Below, piece after piece: positions 1 to 12,600 of a stretch of DNA of 64,000 nt. Below the pieces are notes generated by a model that saw only the letters and a list, made by a program, of their open reading frames with translations, had not been told where the DNA came from and ran no database searches. How positions within the stretch are numbered: the first letter of the stretch is position 1; each line of letters starts with the position of its first letter. Location: the NCBI GenBank assembly GCA_949825025.1, contig OX463785.1, forward strand, positions 13,083,971 through 13,147,970, read 5' to 3'. The stretch is from Siphlonurus alternatus. Lineage: Eukaryota; Arthropoda; Insecta; Ephemeroptera; Siphlonuridae. Made by a program: the position numbers and the translations under genes.

Positions 1-610
1 AATAAATTGTTAAAGCAATCAAAAAAAGTTATAGTAATTCAAATGTCACGATTTACCAAATTAATCCATGCACGAATAATTCTGATTAGTTACACAGTAC
101 AAGTTATATTCTATAATTTGATCATAAGATATAAAAAAAAACATATTTCTATCATAAGCTAAGATAATACATTTATATATTACATTATAACTCATCGTAT
201 TTCGCAGCACTTTTTTTAATCTATTGAAAACCACCTTTTTTTTTTAAACGATATTCAATATTTAACACCTTTTGTATAATAAACAAAAAATATAGTCATA
301 TTATAAATATCTCCTTTTTTTTAGACTCTCAGTACAAGTTAGTTTAGGAATTCAGGTATTGATATGAGTTATGAGTTTTAATCTGGAAATTAAAATTGCA
401 ATATTTTAAGAAATATATATAAGCAATTTAAAATATTGTAATATTCTATTAATTGGTTCTTCAGTTATTTAAAAGTGTATTATTAGTCAGCAATATATTA
501 TTGGTCTAAAATGTCTAATTACACTTCGGGTCATATCGAATGTTATTTATGCCTAATTTAAAGACACTTACAGCTTCAAGATTCAGATATGTAAAATTCA
601 GACTTAATTG

Positions 611-761
611 GGGCGATTCACGAAAGAGTTATCCAGGTTTTTATCCGCGTTTAGCTTAACCACGTTTAGCCAGGTGATTTAACACGTAAAACAGGTATAG
701 TTTAAACGTGGTTAAGCTAAACGTGGTCAAAATCTGGATAACTGCTTCGTGAATCGAGCCC
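611..761. mobile_element. MITE of the GATTCACGAA family
   Basis: Inverted ends GGGCGATTCACGAA and TTCGTGAATCGAGCCC with AGTTATCCAG / CTGGATAACT just inside. Further internal pairing around CGTTTAGCTTAACCACG. Confidence 0.75.
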
Positions 762-1558
762 ACTATTTCCCCAATTTGCATGCAAATAAAAAGAGCACAT
801 ATTCAATTAATTGCAATTTTTAGGTCTACCACATATTATACCTTTATATATATAGTGAAAAAACGCTGTACAAAATGTGTAATACAGAGGTAATTTTCGT
901 GATGCCCCGAAGTGTCAAAAGGAAAGAAAGTTTATAAAATTATACACTAATGCTTCCTATTGAATGCAATGTAATAATCTGCAATATTCAAACATTGCAA
1001 GCAAAGAATTCATTTCAAATTATTTTAAAATTGGGGCTATTTATCATTATTTTATCAAAACCATATTATTAGAATTTATTAGTGATTGATTATATTGCAA
1101 TTATTATCAAAATTCATTTAAATACAGTAATACACTATTTTTAAAACAACTTAAATAAATAAAATTCCATTTTTAAAATCTTAAAATTGATCAATTATTA
1201 GTCTCATACAATATAAATTATAGCATTAAAAAAAAATACTACCGAACTATTGAAAGTTATATAGAAAATTTTGAATTATGATTATTTTTTTAAATTACAC
1301 CAGTGCTATTAATAATCATGATAGAACATTATATTTTATTGCTTATATTAGTTTCACCTTAGGATATAATATTATATATATAAACTCACACGGTTATGAA
1401 TCACAAATTAAGATGAATTGTATACCCATTATTTTTGCAAGGTGGTCAAACCTATTAAAAAGGTAATGCAGTAATTTACATTTCTTTTCTTTTCTATGTC
1501 TCAAAAAGCGGTAGCATCATAACTTTTTTATTGTTATAAAATTGATAGGCATGTTATT

Positions 1559-1561
<3 letters not shown>

Positions 1562-1621
<60 letters not shown>
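1562..1621. repeat. (CT)n microsatellite
   Basis: About 30 uninterrupted CT units. Confidence 0.97.
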
Positions 1622-1623
<2 letters not shown>

Positions 1624-2252
1624 GACCAGGTGTTTCTAAAAATGACATATTCTAATGACATAAGTCGTCATTTAGACACAGTATCAAATTTTCAAAACGT
1701 AATTTTAAACATTTTTACGCTTCGCTTTATGCTAATTTAATGATTTAAGTTTTAATCAAGAAATGTACAAATTAAAACATTTTTTTTTAGGTTGGGAGAG
1801 AGAGAGAGGAAAAAAAATTAATGACTTATTTAGTTTATTACTATCCAATCAGCAAAATTTCTAATTAAGATTATTAATGACCTTTTAAAGTTAGAACTGG
1901 TCATTAAAGTTGTCTTAATTTTAATATAAGATCTAATTTTAATACCTTTATATATTATATTTCCAATGGTAAAAGTTATAATTTAAATTATATTTATTAA
2001 GTTCATTAAATATTTAATTTTCTAATTTCTGGTTACATTTATTTGATAATTTAATTGTTTAAATAAAGTGATACTTCGTAAATTAGTCCTCCAAAAAATT
2101 GTCATCTGTTAATTTAAATGACAGCTAAATCGCACTGGTGTTATAATTATTTTTAGTCACAGAAACCAGTTAAAAACATTTAAAATTCAATGTTTAAAAC
2201 ACCGTGCACAATTAAGCTGCATTTTTTGAAGCAAAAAAATCAAATTAGACCA

Positions 2253-2395
2253 TAAAGCTTGGTGGCAAACCTATTATTATTATTTGCGATTCTCCCAATG
2301 TTATAGGTATAGCCGTATCCTTGAATAAAACAGACAAAATTTCTGCGCACAGAGCCATCTATTGGTCCTTTATGTCCATAATACCAAGCTTATTA
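2253..2395. repeat. Possible degenerate inverted-repeat element
   Basis: ATAAAGCTTGGT and ACCAAGCTTATTAT face each other 120 bp apart. Interior pairing is weak. Confidence 0.35.
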
Positions 2396-2547
2396 TTTGC
2401 TAACAATGATTTTATATTAATTATAATAAATTGTATATACTGCATATATCTATACATTAAGGTGATATATTTCTACAAATGATGTTACTAGTTCACAGTT
2501 CTATTAATCTAAATACGCACGTATGTAGCCTATCTATGTACGAGTAT

Positions 2548-2631
2548 GATGTACAATACGTCGCAGCGAAAGTGGCTTCCTCAACAATGCACTTTGAGGA
2601 AGCCACTTTCGTTGCGGCGTACTGTACAGTA
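2548..2631. repeat. Short near-perfect hairpin
   Basis: A ~34-bp stem (AGCGAAAGTGGCTTCCTCAA with its complement) around an 8-base loop, with few mismatches. This could be a minimal MITE or a precursor of small RNA. Confidence 0.7.
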
Positions 2632-3984
2632 TACCTTCAATAGTTTACAAATGTTTACATGCTCATATCGACTGCATATTATCATGATTGTGTTAAAATA
2701 TTTAATAAGAATTGATAATTAATTAATAAAATAATATGGTGCTCTCATCACGTTTTAAAATTTCAGTATGAAAAATTGAAATAAACTTAACACAAAACAA
2801 ACTGTAATCTAGCATTTTTTAAAACTTTATTATACATTATAAAATTTTAAACCTTGTACTGTACCATACCACATACAGTACATATTAAATACAATATGAA
2901 TTACTCTACATATAATTACCTAGAAAACTAATATAATTAATTATAAATTGCAACAAACATAAAAGTAATATTTTTTATATATATTATTAAAATATGATGG
3001 GTTTTATAGAAGTATAATAGGAACAACAACATACAAACGATGTATGTACATAGTATATGTATATATACTACAATATTTTAATGAGGATAAAGTACAAGTA
3101 TAATTACACCCTGCCAGTATAGAACTCACACAAATGTACCTGCATGTGTACCACACACGTTCTTTAGATAATAAATACGAAGGCGAGAGACCTGCTGTTT
3201 GTTGCTGTGCAATAAGGATTAATATAATGAGAATACTAAGAATTTTTTAATTAGTAAAATTAGCACCTCTTTTTTATATTATTATTATATGTAAACCTTT
3301 ATGATGTAATTTACAATAATATAAATATAGAATTCTATATAAAATTCTTAATTAACTGTTTTTTTTTTTTTTTTTTTAAACTTTAAAGGGATATGTTTGT
3401 AAATTTTAAAATCAATTCATGAATCATAGAAAATATGGTTTATCTGAATTTTAGATTCCTTTGAGATAATATAATTATATGTTCCAGAAAATATATTTTG
3501 TATCTTCTATTTTAAATTTTTCTGTATTTTTATAAGAATAATTAATTATTATACACAAAGAAAATGTTATGCTAGACAAAAGGGTTGATAATAGTTGACA
3601 GAGGGTCGGATTGACTATAAGAGTTGATCAGGGACCCAACTAGACCCTTTTACTCCCACTGCCAATCAAACCTATTATGATACACAAGCACCCTTAATAT
3701 ATAGTGATCCTAATTTCTGTGGGACCCTAGATTCTTTGAAAAATACATTTGACTACAATATATTTTTCTACTTCCATATTAAATACTACAGCTTTTGTCA
3801 ATGTAGAATCACATAGCAAAAATCACGTATTTACTCCTGGGTGCTGCACTAAACTTTTAGATATTTACTCCAAAGAACAATTTTCTTTACTTTCATCAAC
3901 TCTTATTTTTCAGTACAGAATTTTCACTTACGTTAGATGAAGTACTTATGTGCGGAAAGTACTCATGGGAATAAGGTTCAATAC

Positions 3985-4111
3985 GTACACTTCTCGCCTC
4001 TGAAAAGTTCTCTTTTGCAGCCTTGTTAATTGCGATGTCTCATAAGCATAACACAGGGCACGGTGATTAACAAGGCTACAGGAGGGAATTTTTTAGAGGC
4101 GAAGAGTGTAC
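3985..4111. mobile_element. MITE of the GTACAC/GATTAACAAGGC family
   Basis: Ends GTACACTTCTCGCCTCT and AGAGGCGAAGAGTGTAC; inside are inverted GCCTTGTTAAT and GATTAACAAGGC. Confidence 0.75.
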
Positions 4112-4158
4112 ATCTAATATACTGAGTCCTTAACAGTAAGAGAAAATTAATTGTACTA

Positions 4159-4492
4159 ATGGAGTATCGACCTTAATTTTTTTATTGCAGAAATGGATAG
4201 AGGGTGCAAAGTTATGCTATAACCCTGATTTTTTTCGTTTTTTTTTTTTTTAGAGTACGGGAAGTATTTTTAAAAAATTACTGAAAGTTCTTTTTGTGAC
4301 GTCACGAGACGCCGCTCCTTAAGAAAAAGATATGACTTGCCGCCGCGTGACGTCACAAAAAGAACTTTCAATAATTTTTTAAAAATACTTCCCGGGCTTT
4401 CTTTCTTTTTCTGAAAGAAAAATCAGGGTAGCATAACTTTTTACCCTCTATCCATATCTGCAATAAAAAAAATTGAGGTCGATACTCCATTG
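4159..4492. mobile_element. Palindromic MITE with TGACGTCA motifs, copy 1
   Basis: Arms begin GGAGTATCGACCT and pair along most of their length. Near the centre both arms carry GTGACGTCAC. The central half resembles copies at 36482 and 52721, while the outer ends differ. Confidence 0.8.
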
Positions 4493-5614
4493 TAAGTCAA
4501 ATTCAGCATCTAATATTTGAATGTTCTTGGGAGAAGCATTTTTTTTTGTCGAAAAATTGTCACCAATCACACTCTTCGTCATCACGTGACTAATTATTTC
4601 ACACCCTCTGAATCTTTCCAATATAAGTACCCTTATAATGATTCACACATTTGTTCTTTATAAAAACCTATTTATTCCCCTCATTTTATAACAAAAAGAT
4701 ATAAAATACAATAATTCAAATTAACAATAAAGTAAATAATTTCTATAGTAAAAAAAAAAAAAAAGTCTTTGTAACTTAATATTATGAAAATGTGACCTCA
4801 ATTGAATTATCTGTTATAAAAGTTCATTAATGAATCATTTACATTAAGAGAAAAAGTATAAAATTTATAAAAGAATCCTTTATTTTATTTTGTAAAAAAG
4901 TTGAACAATTACCTCAGGAGAATTAATTGTTTAAGGAAATGATTAAAATTAAAACTGGCTCTTATACTTCCATGAAAAAGAAGAAGAAATAAAAAAAAAA
5001 AAGGACGAAAGAATAATATTACAAAACAAAAAAGTTCTTTTCAATTTGTTCATAAAATGGATATTGAGTTTCAATTGTTCATTTTCCTTTTTTTATATTT
5101 TTTAAATACATAAAATGGCAAAAGTGTTATGCCACCTTATTACAATTCTCAAATAACCCAAGGGGGAAAAAAAATGTGAATTTTCCATTATGTATTTTCT
5201 CTCTTCCCTATATACAATTAACCTGATGTAATAATAACCTATTGAGAATAATAAAAAATATATTTCAATTTTTATACCTAATGAGATATTTTTTAAATAT
5301 ATGTACCTTTTTCCCCATGTATAATTAATATTTTAATTAATTGTAATAATATTTAATGAGATTTCCAATTAAAATAATCCAGACGTTAAAACATTGTGAT
5401 GCTGTTTATTTTAGGTATAATATATATTTCTAAAGGTAAAATAAATATTGCAATAACTATATTCAGTACGATTCATCCCTAAATTAAACAAGAAATAATA
5501 ATTATTGTGTAATAATTTGTTATAAAAAAAATCATACATAATTATAATTCTGCCATGACGTTAATTTTGAGCTGGGAATGGTGGGAATATTCTTCTTTAA
5601 TATCATACATAATA

Positions 5615-5736
5615 GCTCTGTTCATAAATAGAAAATCAGAAAGAATCGATTTTTATTGCTGAACCTTATGTTCCATGTACAGAAGGTTCGTCAATAAAAA
5701 TCGATTCTTTCTGATTGTGGTATTTACGAACAGATC
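5615..5736. mobile_element. MITE of the CTGTTCGTAAA family
   Basis: Hairpin with ends CTCTGTTCATAAAT and ATTTACGAACAGAT and a perfect internal stem around AGAAAGAATCGATTTTTATT. TA precedes it, but the right flank lacks a matching TA. Confidence 0.7.
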
Positions 5737-6968
5737 AATTATATGGTATATATGTATATACTTATTTACTAATTATACTTATATGCTTAAATAGGGGTAT
5801 CTTAAGCATACAAAAAGTATTACCAACCTTTAATTAATTAAATAGATCTTGAATATTAAATTTGTACATTTTGTAAATATTCTATTAGTTAATTTTAATA
5901 ATAATTAAACTTTCCAGAACAGAAACAAATCATTATATTTTTTTAAATATTAAGTCAAAACGTTGCAGATTAAAATGTCAATCTATCAAAAATAAAATAA
6001 AAAATCATGCAATTTTAATAACTTGTCATCTTACTGCTTACATTTCAATATGTTTTTTTGTTAAATAGAAAAAAAAAAACATAAAAAAGTTCTGCGTCGC
6101 AAATTAATTTAGAACAAGGGAAAGTCAATAGGAGAAATGTCGTATGCAGAAGACACCAACGACTTGTTTTAAATAAAAAAAAAAGGTCTTTTTAAATTGA
6201 GTTGTGATTAGTTCAGTAAGATAATATAGCATTTTTTATATATATATTTTTTTATAAATTATAAAGAATTGAAACTTTTTAAAAAACTTTTAGATGTTGT
6301 ATCAACTAATAAGTAAGGGCTGTAAAAAAATATATATAATGGTTTGAAATTTAATTTAACTTTTCAGGTCACATTTCATTATTTTTCATAATTAATAATA
6401 TTAACGTAACTTAATTAAATTCTAATGGATATTGGTTACCAATTAAGTGGCATATGAAAAAAAAATCTGCATCATACGATAAATGACATGTTTTGATGAA
6501 AATAATCTTTTTTAATTCTTGTTAAAATTAAATTTAATTATAAATCATACTATACAATGTAACTATGAAATTAATTAGATTTTTAGGAATTTCAATTCCC
6601 TTGAATTCTCAATACATTTTTAATTAAATATATTAATCCTTATATTCTTGAATATTATTAAAAATTAGACGCGATTATTAATATTTTTATTTCTTAAACA
6701 TTCATCACCATTAAATAGAACATTCGTTTCTGTATTTGAACATCTGATTCAATTTTTTAAATAAAACTGATACTGTTATAAAAGATTATTTAATTAATTT
6801 AAATCACGATTACGGAATTAAGACTTTTCCATTATATATTTAGTTAAAGTAAAAAATGTAACATAAGAACGGTCTATACGTGATAAAATAAGTGAACGTT
6901 GGATCTTTATATACGTCTATACATCCTTTATGCAAATCATATTACTCTCGAAGCTTTGCATACCATAT

Positions 6969-6971
<3 letters not shown>

Positions 6972-7018
<47 letters not shown>
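6972..7018. repeat. (CT)n microsatellite
   Basis: About 23 CT units; poly-Leu/Ser frames across it are artefacts. Confidence 0.97.
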
Positions 7019-7021
<3 letters not shown>

Positions 7022-8189
7022 TCTCCTATGCAAACGTACCTATATATCCAGGAGCAACCTTTTTGCGCCAAACCATTCTTATGCAGATCAGTCTTCTAGA
7101 GAATTACCTATAAGTTTTTTTTTATACTCCATAATATATATACCTATCACATCTTTGATCTAAAACATTTTTTTTATTCTAATATATTGGACCAATTCTT
7201 TCAAAGAAAGTCCTAATTTTTTTTTATATCATCATAATATAATCTATTATATCTTACCAAGTCCTTTTTTTTATAATATTAATTCAAAAGAGTGATTGAA
7301 AACTAATGTCTATGTTCTTTGTTATTCATAAAAACCTTGTCTGTCATTTGCTTGGTTATCTTGAATATTCAACGAATGATTTGAATAGGTAAAAAAAAAT
7401 TATACGTGTATGTAGAGCTTATAATATAAAGTAAAGTTTCCCATAGCTATCATATATAATGATAGAATAGATTTAAGTGAATGGAAAAAAATAAAATAGA
7501 TGTGTTATGGTTCAATGCCGTAAGCAATGTTTTGTATAAAAAATTTAATAAATCGATTTTTATTAATAACTAAACTGATCGTTCATTTAACATAATAATT
7601 TTCTGTTAAGAATTTTAAATTGATGGGAAAATTTTGTTCATGCTCAGTTTGTATGACGAAGGAAAAAAAGACAACAAATTTTACTTCCATTGTTTGATGA
7701 TTTTATTTTATTAATTGTTAAAAAAAATTGCTAGTAAGAAAGATACACAATTTCAATGCTAAAAAACTAAAAAAAGTAGTCAAATTGCAAATCAATGGTA
7801 TAATAACAAAAAATGTCTGATTTTCTGTAGTAATTAATTTCAGTTATTAAAATTAAAATTTGTACTAAAATATATTTATACTTAAGGTATGTATATCTTA
7901 TGTATAATCGCCATATGTTAATTGCTATTCCCGATAAGATGACTAACAGTAAGTACAGACTGATCATATTTAAAATAATAACTTAATAATGAACTTGTGT
8001 CCTTTCACAACTCTGTTAACTTGTATATATATTATCCTTTTCACATCTCCCAATATACATTCAATGTAATCTAATAACCTGATAAGCTATCACATATAAA
8101 TAATTAACATCATATATACAAACTCACAGGTTATACATTTGAATGTTACAAGCAAGGTGTAAGAACGTTTGTATCTCTGATATATGACT

Positions 8190-8355
8190 GATGTTTGACG
8201 GCCAGCTGTCAGTCACCGCCGCTGTCTGGTAGCGGCCTTATGAGTGGCAGCGCGCCCAATCACGAGGAACCGGAGGCTCGATCAAGTCGGACTGTGGGGG
8301 GCCGCTACCATCGCGGGGCAAGGAAGGTTAGACGGAGAGGTAGTCTGGTCAGGTG
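8190..8355. promoter_or_regulatory. GC-rich, CpG-containing patch
   Basis: About 165 bp of GC-rich sequence in AT-rich surroundings, with several CpGs and a GGTAGCGGCC/GGCCGCTACC pair. Could be a CpG island promoter, a first exon or a GC-rich repeat. Confidence 0.3.
8240..8352 (+). CDS. Candidate first exon in a GC-rich patch
   Basis: ATG at 8240 opens MSGSAPNHEEPEARSS and continues through an Arg-rich segment to CAG|GTGATC (donor at 8353-8354). The patch 8190-8355 is far richer in GC and CpG than its surroundings. It also contains GGTAGCGGCC and its complement GGCCGCTACC, so a structured repeat is an alternative. Confidence 0.22.
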
Positions 8356-8428
8356 ATCACTACACTGAAAAAATAATATATAAACATAAATTTCATTTAT
8401 AATTTTAGAATTTAAGATGAAGGTGTTA

Positions 8429-8674
8429 CCAAGGATTTTGTATGTATGGATAAGTGATGGTGCTGCCGTCGGTGAGGCACAGTCGTGAGGAGGAAGTGGG
8501 TGGCGGTTACAACAGTAACCAATGGGATGTCTGCCATCTTACGTTGGGGAACTTCCATACAATTTACAATGCAGATGGTTGCGCTCAGTCGCCATCTTAC
8601 GTTGGAGATTTGCCTCAGTAGTTCCAATGCTATGGGTATAGAGATAACCTATCCACACATACAAAATCCTTGGG
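8429..8674. repeat. Inverted repeat with internal direct repeat
   Basis: CCAAGGATTTTGTATGTATG pairs with its near-complement at 8650-8674. GCCATCTTACGTTGG occurs twice directly (about 8532 and 8592). Open frames here run through repeat sequence. Confidence 0.6.
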
Positions 8675-9329
8675 TGTTACGTATAGCTATAAAAGTTGAG
8701 ATCCATGTTATCTAATTAAAATTACACTTTTATAAAGGATTTAAAGCTTCTAAGTTATAAAGATGATTTTAGGAAGAAAAGTTGCTATACGTTATCGTAG
8801 ATTAGTGAATATTATTTTTTTTCCATAAAAAATTCGAAGAACAAATTTATAAATGATGAATGCTTGCGGATGTCCAAATTACCAATAATTTATCAGTAAG
8901 TGCATTCTTTATTAATATGGTGAGTGTATGAAAAGGTCCATAAACACAAAACAGCATAACACAAAGCTGTAAAAAACTTTTGGTAAAAAGAAGAAAATAT
9001 ATTTTACAAATAAAGTTTGTTAAAAATAATTTTTTTCTCCACTCCTTGTGTATATGCAACCAGTAGGACATTTTTAATTCTAACTTATTCCCTTTTTGCA
9101 TATAATTTTTTTAAATGCAGGTATGAAATGAATCAATTTTAATTCTTGGTAAAACTAGTTGCATACCCACAAGGCGTTGAATGCTATAAGGCATGGACAA
9201 TACTTACTTTATGTATTTTTTTTTTTTTTTTTTAATAATCTCTACTCTCTGACGTTGCAACACCGCAATTTGATATTTGTGAGTTTTATGTATTGCACGC
9301 TTCATGATGACATTAAATTACATTTATAA

Positions 9330-9790
9330 GTAAGGACAGTAGCCCTCTCATTGTTTTAGTTTTTTCAACTTACAGGTAAATACTGTTTGACATTAGGTTA
9401 TACCTGTAATATTATGATCATGGTTTGAATATACCACAATTAACATTGACACGTAAGGACCTCTTGGTTCTAGCTTCAGTTTTACAGGAAAAGACTGATC
9501 TCCATGATAACATAAGGTTACTTGTGTAGTGTTTTGATCCTGACAATATACCACATCAGCGACACGTAAGGGCAATAGCCAGTAGTTCTCTCTTGGTTTT
9601 AGCTTTAGTTTACTGTATGACATTAGGTTACATCTTTAATGTTATGATCCTGGCTACAATAACACACCGTCAGCATCAACGACAGGTAAGGACGGTAGCC
9701 ACCTCGGGCCTCTCAGTTCTCCAGGGTCACCTCTTGCCTGTCAATCGTCGCCTCCACAATCGAACCAATACAACATTAGTGTGACGTCAC
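9330..9790 (+). repeat. Diverged tandem repeat, ~120-bp unit
   Basis: Copies begin GTAAGGAC/GTAAGGGC at 9330, 9453, 9566 and 9686 (spacings 123, 113, 120). Shared blocks include CTTGGTTYTAGCTT, GACATTAGGTTA and TATGATCCTGG. Confidence 0.75.
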
Positions 9791-11411
9791 AGACAATAAA
9801 TATTACTGACATTGTACAATTTTGAATGTTGCCCTTGAGTTGTTTACTAAAACAGATTTTGCAATATTGTGAAATGTAAAGGGACAATCAGATCTTCAAG
9901 GAGTTCACCGTGTTTACAATAAGAATATTATAACATTGTATAAACCAGCAGTGGTAAGGTATTAAAATTGTATTGGATTTGTTATAAACAAATAGAACAC
10001 TAATAAAAATTTAGTATTATTTTTTTTTTTATCAATTCAAAATATGCAGTCAAATTTATTTATTTATTAATTTGTAAACTTGCTCTTTTCATCCAAATAT
10101 ATTAAACATAATTCATCGATAGTTTCAATTAAAATAAATTATTAATAGTAAAATGATTAGCTAGAAAACGTAGAATATTCTAATATACTACTTGACGTTC
10201 ACTAAATTGTAAAACATACATTATACAACAAAAAAATGCAATATAATTTTTTAAAATAAGTTATTATATATTATACATGAATTTTGAATATAAACCAATC
10301 CAGTCTATATGGTATAACACTTTTATAAGACATCAAATTTTTTTATTAAAATAAAATAATTTGTTACGCCAGTCAAACGGTGCTAAAGTAATTGATCGGA
10401 CTAAAAAAAAAGTATTTTTTTTATATTTTTTTTATCTTCTTTCATTCATCGAACGAAAATCTTTTAAAAATACATAAAAAAAGGCGTTTAGTGATGGTTA
10501 AAAAAATTTGATCATTTTTCTTTTCCTTATATACCAAACATCCGACAAGGCTTAAAATTTTCATGTAAGATCGGTATCAGCCACCCTTCACTCTATTTTA
10601 TTTTAGATTGACAGGGCATCTTCGAATACCAAACCAATTACTCTCTCCCCCTTAAGGCAATAATAAAAAAAAACATACGAGACAGCCCTATTGGGAATGA
10701 TACGGTTTATAAAATGTATAAAAAAAAAAGAGGAAGAATTCTGATTTTTATACAATAATGTTAAAGCATTTTAAATCAACAATTAGATACAGATGAAGCG
10801 TTAAATTATCATGGGGTATTTTCTTCGTAAAATTAGATTAAACGATGGAATTTATACTAACTTTTTTTTTTTACCCTAACCTTGGAAAAATTACTTTTTA
10901 TTATTATATATTTTCTTGATACAGTATTATAAATAATTCAATAAAATTTTAGGATAGATCTACACCACATATTTCGGACTACTTCCGATTGATGCCATAT
11001 ATGCATCTGAATTGAAACTTAAAATAATGACACGTATGTATTGAATGTAAATAAAAAGAGCAGAATTTGTAATTGATTTCCACATTTTTTTTTTGTAATA
11101 ATAATGCGTAAAGATGATAAAAAAATATATATTACGAAAGCTCTTTCAATTCATAACAAAATTGATACCAAAAATGAATTTACTAAAAATATAAAATAAT
11201 TATTTTTTAATTTTATACAGACTTTGCATGTAATAGTATATATATTCCTGGCTACTTTCAGCAATACTGTATTCATTTTATATTATATAATTGCAATGAA
11301 ATTGCATAATAATAGTTAATACACATGCATAATTGACGAATTAGATTATAAAAAAAAGACATGTATATCACGATATTATTTTTATATAAATACTTATTAA
11401 AATTAATCATT
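9791..11411. other. AT-rich non-coding DNA
   Basis: Nothing recognised before the foldback insertion site. Confidence 0.6.
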
Positions 11412-11420
11412 ATATCAAAT
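11412..11420. repeat. Left target-site duplication of the foldback
   Basis: ATATCAAAT, identical to the 9-mer after the right terminus. Confidence 0.88.
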
Positions 11421-11727
11421 GGCCCCAGAGAATTGGTCCGAAGAGGAATTGGTCCGAAAAGGAATTGGTCCGAAAAAGAGGCGGTGCCAACGAGGAGTGG
11501 GGGGTTCTTAAAAACGTGTCAGATAAAAGTGGCAACGCTGCAAACGATTCGGACCAATTCCGCTTTCGGACCATTTCCTCTAAATATGATTTTTGTTTAA
11601 TTTTGGTAGCGTTACAAAGTGTAATCAGTAATCATTTAAAAAATGCAGTTAACTACTAAAAGTGCATTTATTGCAAATTGCAGACACTAACTTTATTTAA
11701 AAAAAGACGGCCAAAAGAAGGCGAAGA
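11421..11727 (+). repeat. Left outer arm of the foldback
   Basis: Inverted partner of 16891-17193. It has three closely spaced GAATTGGTCCGAA motifs at the tip, a GGCGGTGCCAACGAGG segment, and two of the same motifs in reverse orientation near 11550-11580. The motif shared with the inner array may be a protein-binding site, but this is untested. Confidence 0.85.
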
Positions 11728-12345
11728 ATTGGTCCGAAAGGGGAATTGGTCCGAAAGCTATATAATGTCAATTAAGTGGAATTGGTCCGAAAGCTTTATA
11801 ATATCAATAAAGAGGAATTGGTCCGAAAACTTTATAATGTCAATTAAGAGGAATTGGCCCGAAAGCTTTATAATATCAAGAAAGAAGAATTGGTCCGAAA
11901 GCTTTATAATATCAATAAAGAGGAATTGGTCCGAAAACTTTATAATGTCAATTAAGAGGAATTGGTCCGAAAGCTTTATTACATCAATATAGAGGAATTG
12001 GTCCGAAAGCTTTATATTGTCAATTAAGAGGAATTGGTCCGAAAGGTTTATTATATCAATATAGAGGAATTGGTCCGAAAGGTTTATTATATCAATATAG
12101 AGGAATTGGTCCGAAAGCTTTATAATGCCAAAATAGAGGAATTGGTCCGAAAGCTTTATAATGTCAATTAAGAGGAATTGGTCCGAATGCTTTATAATGT
12201 CAAAATAGAGGAATTGGTCCGAAAGCTTTATAATATCAATAAAGAGGAATTGGTCCGAAAGCTTTATAATGTCAATTAAGAGGAATTGGTCCGAAAGGTT
12301 TATTATATCAATATAGAGGAATTGGTCCGAAAGGCTTATTTATTT
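11728..12345 (+). repeat. 36-bp satellite array, left arm (~17 units)
   Basis: The unit is GAATTGGTCCGAA followed by AGCTTTATAATRTCAATWAAGAG. Units differ at a few positions (TAATGTC or TAATATC, TTTATAAT or TTTATTAT). Number estimated from length. Confidence 0.92.
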
Positions 12346-12600
12346 TATAAATAAAATAATAAAATAATAATATTTTTTTATAATTTTATTTTATCACAAA
12401 CTAAAATATAAAATGAAATTTTATGACAATATTTTATGATAAAAAATTAATAATATGGAATAAGGGTGGAATTCAAAATTGCTAAAAAATCACTTCAGTC
12501 ATGATATCTATGTAATTTTTAGACACCAGTGATATTTTTGTAAATATTATTCAAATTATTAAAATTCAGCTACACAAATAACAAGATTCTGTGGTATTAA

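Larger units (their letters stand above)
762..3984. other. AT-rich non-coding DNA
   Basis: Apart from the CT tract, the 2253 and 2548 inverted repeats and a short GA tract near 1795, I see no gene. Bases 1-610 are the same. Confidence 0.6.
4493..8189. other. AT-rich non-coding DNA
   Basis: Holds the MITE at 5615 and the CT tract at 6972; otherwise nothing recognised on either strand. Confidence 0.6.

Noticed and set aside
6892..7163. Three overlapping frames with long Leu/Ser runs
   Set aside because: Products of the CT microsatellite.
11678..11992. Open frame with repeated NWSE..MSIKR units
   Set aside because: It is a translation of the 36-bp satellite, whose length is divisible by three, so frames stay open without selection.
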